From positions 1-6,335 of the forward strand of contig JAUIBJ010000225.1 in the NCBI GenBank assembly GCA_030428025.1: 6,335 nucleotides of DNA. The letters run 5' to 3'. This document shows, in pieces, positions 5,427 through 6,335 of the stretch. The notes under the pieces were generated by a model that did not search any database, was not told the DNA's origin, and saw nothing but the letters and a program-made list of their open reading frames with translations. Origin of the DNA: Alphaproteobacteria bacterium. Its GTDB lineage: Bacteria > Pseudomonadota > Alphaproteobacteria > Rhodobacterales > Rhodobacteraceae. The first letter of the stretch is position 1. Each line of letters starts with the position of its first letter. Made by a program: the position numbers and the translations under genes.

Positions 5427-5458
5427 CCCTACTGACCGGTGCGTCGAAAGGATGTCGA

Positions 5459-6335
5459 ATGCTGCGCTTGCTTGCCTTGTTTTTCGTTTTTCTTCACCCC
5501 GTTACCGCCCAAGCCCTGTGCGAGGGGGACGACCTGATCGCAGCGATGCCCGAGGCCGACCGCGTGCAGCTCGAGGCCAGGGCGGCCGCGCTCCCGTATG
5601 ACGAGGGCCTGCTCTGGCGGGCGACGAAGGGCGCAACCGAGATCACCCTTTTCGGAACCTATCACTTCCGCCATGCCGAAACCGAGGCGCACCTGGACCG
5701 CCTCAAACCGCTGATCGAGAGCGCCGAGGCGGTCTATCTGGAAATGTCGCGAGAGGAACAGGAGGCGTTCCAGCGCCAGCTCGCCACCGACCCTTCGGTG
5801 ATGTTCGTGACAGAGGGCCCCACCCTGCCTGACCTTCTGGGAGAGGCGGACTGGGCCCGGTTCCGCGCGGAAATGGAACGCCGCCAGATCCCCGGCTTCA
5901 TGGCCGCGAAATTCAAACCGCTCTGGGCCGCGATGATGCTGGGCATCGGCCCCTGCGAGGCACGGCACGGCGCGATGGAGGCCGAAGGGATCGACGAACT
6001 TGTCGGGCGACATGCCGGGGAAGCCGGGGTCGGCACCCGCTCGCTGGAACGGTTCGACGAGGTGTTGCGGAAGCTCGATAGCGACCCGTTGGAGAAACAG
6101 CTCGACATGATCCGGCTGACACTTGCCTGGCCCGGCGATGCCGACGACCTGTCCTACACGATCCGCATGCGCTATCTGGCCCAGCAGGTCGCCCTGACCT
6201 GGGAATTCTCGCGACTCGTCTCGCTCAAGTATGGCGGCCCCACGGCCGAGGAGGATTTCGCCCGGCTGGAGCGGATCCTGCTGACCGACCGCAACCGCGC
6301 CTGGGTGAAGAAACTGCTGGCCGAGACGCCGGGCA
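5459..6335 (+). CDS. secreted TraB/GumN-family protein, 5' part (3' end outside window)
   Basis: The frame runs from ATG 5459 to the right edge with no stop, giving 292 residues. AAAGGA (5447-5452) lies 6 nt before the ATG. Residues 1-19 form a clear signal peptide (MLRLLALFFVFLHPVTAQA) with an A-Q-A cleavage site; Cys21 is not in a lipobox, so this is a periplasmic or secreted protein rather than a lipoprotein. TraB/GumN hallmarks seen: ITLFGTYHFRH (62-72, the family's GTxH), VYLEMS with Glu95, GIDELV (177-182) and DRNRAWV (277-283). The family's final GxGHLxG motif should lie just past the edge, so nearly the whole protein is here. The fold is related to Tiki-type metalloproteases, in which the GxxH and Glu residues line the active site, but the function of bacterial members is largely undetermined; the GumN name comes from a xanthan cluster and does not prove a polysaccharide role. 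It is divergent from groESL across a 206-bp gap. Confidence 0.83.
   Translation, partial: MLRLLALFFVFLHPVTAQALCEGDDLIAAMPEADRVQLEARAAALPYDEGLLWRATKGATEITLFGTYHFRHAETEAHLDRLKPLIESAEAVYLEMSREEQEAFQRQLATDPSVMFVTEGPTLPDLLGEADWARFRAEMERRQIPGFMAAKFKPLWAAMMLGIGPCEARHGAMEAEGIDELVGRHAGEAGVGTRSLERFDEVLRKLDSDPLEKQLDMIRLTLAWPGDADDLSYTIRMRYLAQQVALTWEFSRLVSLKYGGPTAEEDFARLERILLTDRNRAWVKKLLAETPG

Noticed and set aside
5429..6013. 194-codon open frame on the minus strand opposite the TraB/GumN gene
   Set aside because: The plus frame has a signal peptide, ribosome-binding site and family motifs; the antisense frame has none of these.

Overview
This window looks like a chromosomal segment from an alphaproteobacterium, most likely a member of the Rhodobacteraceae (Rhodobacterales). 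The evidence is the high GC content with strong G/C third-position use, the GroEL and GroES sequences, a groESL operon headed by a perfect CIRCE operator, and a gene-end element (GCCTCCGGCGGGAGTATTT followed by AAGATGAAGAA) that I recall as common in Rhodobacterales genomes. The genus cannot be fixed from sequence reading alone.

Layout from left to right. Positions 1-735 (+) hold the 3' part of a GT-A/GT2-like glycosyltransferase gene, open at the left edge. It converges on, and overlaps by 61 bp, a GT10 (fucosyltransferase-like) glycosyltransferase gene on the minus strand (675-1556). That gene is divergent from a small FMN-dependent flavin reductase-family gene (1754-2287, +); the gap between them carries a candidate promoter for each direction. 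A predicted two-helix membrane protein of unknown function follows (2384-2998, +). A gap of about 250 bp then ends in a strong hairpin terminator (3184-3217) serving the groESL operon, which runs leftward: groES (4941-5252) then groEL (3246-4886). Upstream of groES lie a 5' leader with an 11-bp perfect hairpin, the CIRCE operator (5305-5331) and a TTGACA-type promoter (5339-5367). Diverging from groESL is a secreted TraB/GumN-family protein gene (from 5459, +) cut by the right edge.

How the genes work together. GroES and GroEL form the Hsp60/Hsp10 folding machine and are clearly an operon, probably under dual control by HrcA/CIRCE repression and a promoter that also resembles the alphaproteobacterial RpoH consensus. 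The two glycosyltransferases at the left probably act on surface polysaccharide or glycoconjugates, and the upstream part of that locus is outside the window. The flavin reductase, the membrane protein and the TraB/GumN protein show no obvious shared pathway with their neighbours.

I do not see a mobile element, CRISPR array, RNA gene or clearly new multi-gene system. The most interesting non-coding signals are a leader hairpin that shares four nucleotides with the CIRCE arm, so the two RNA structures exclude each other, and the gene-end repeat element that is translated as the C-terminal tail of the first glycosyltransferase.
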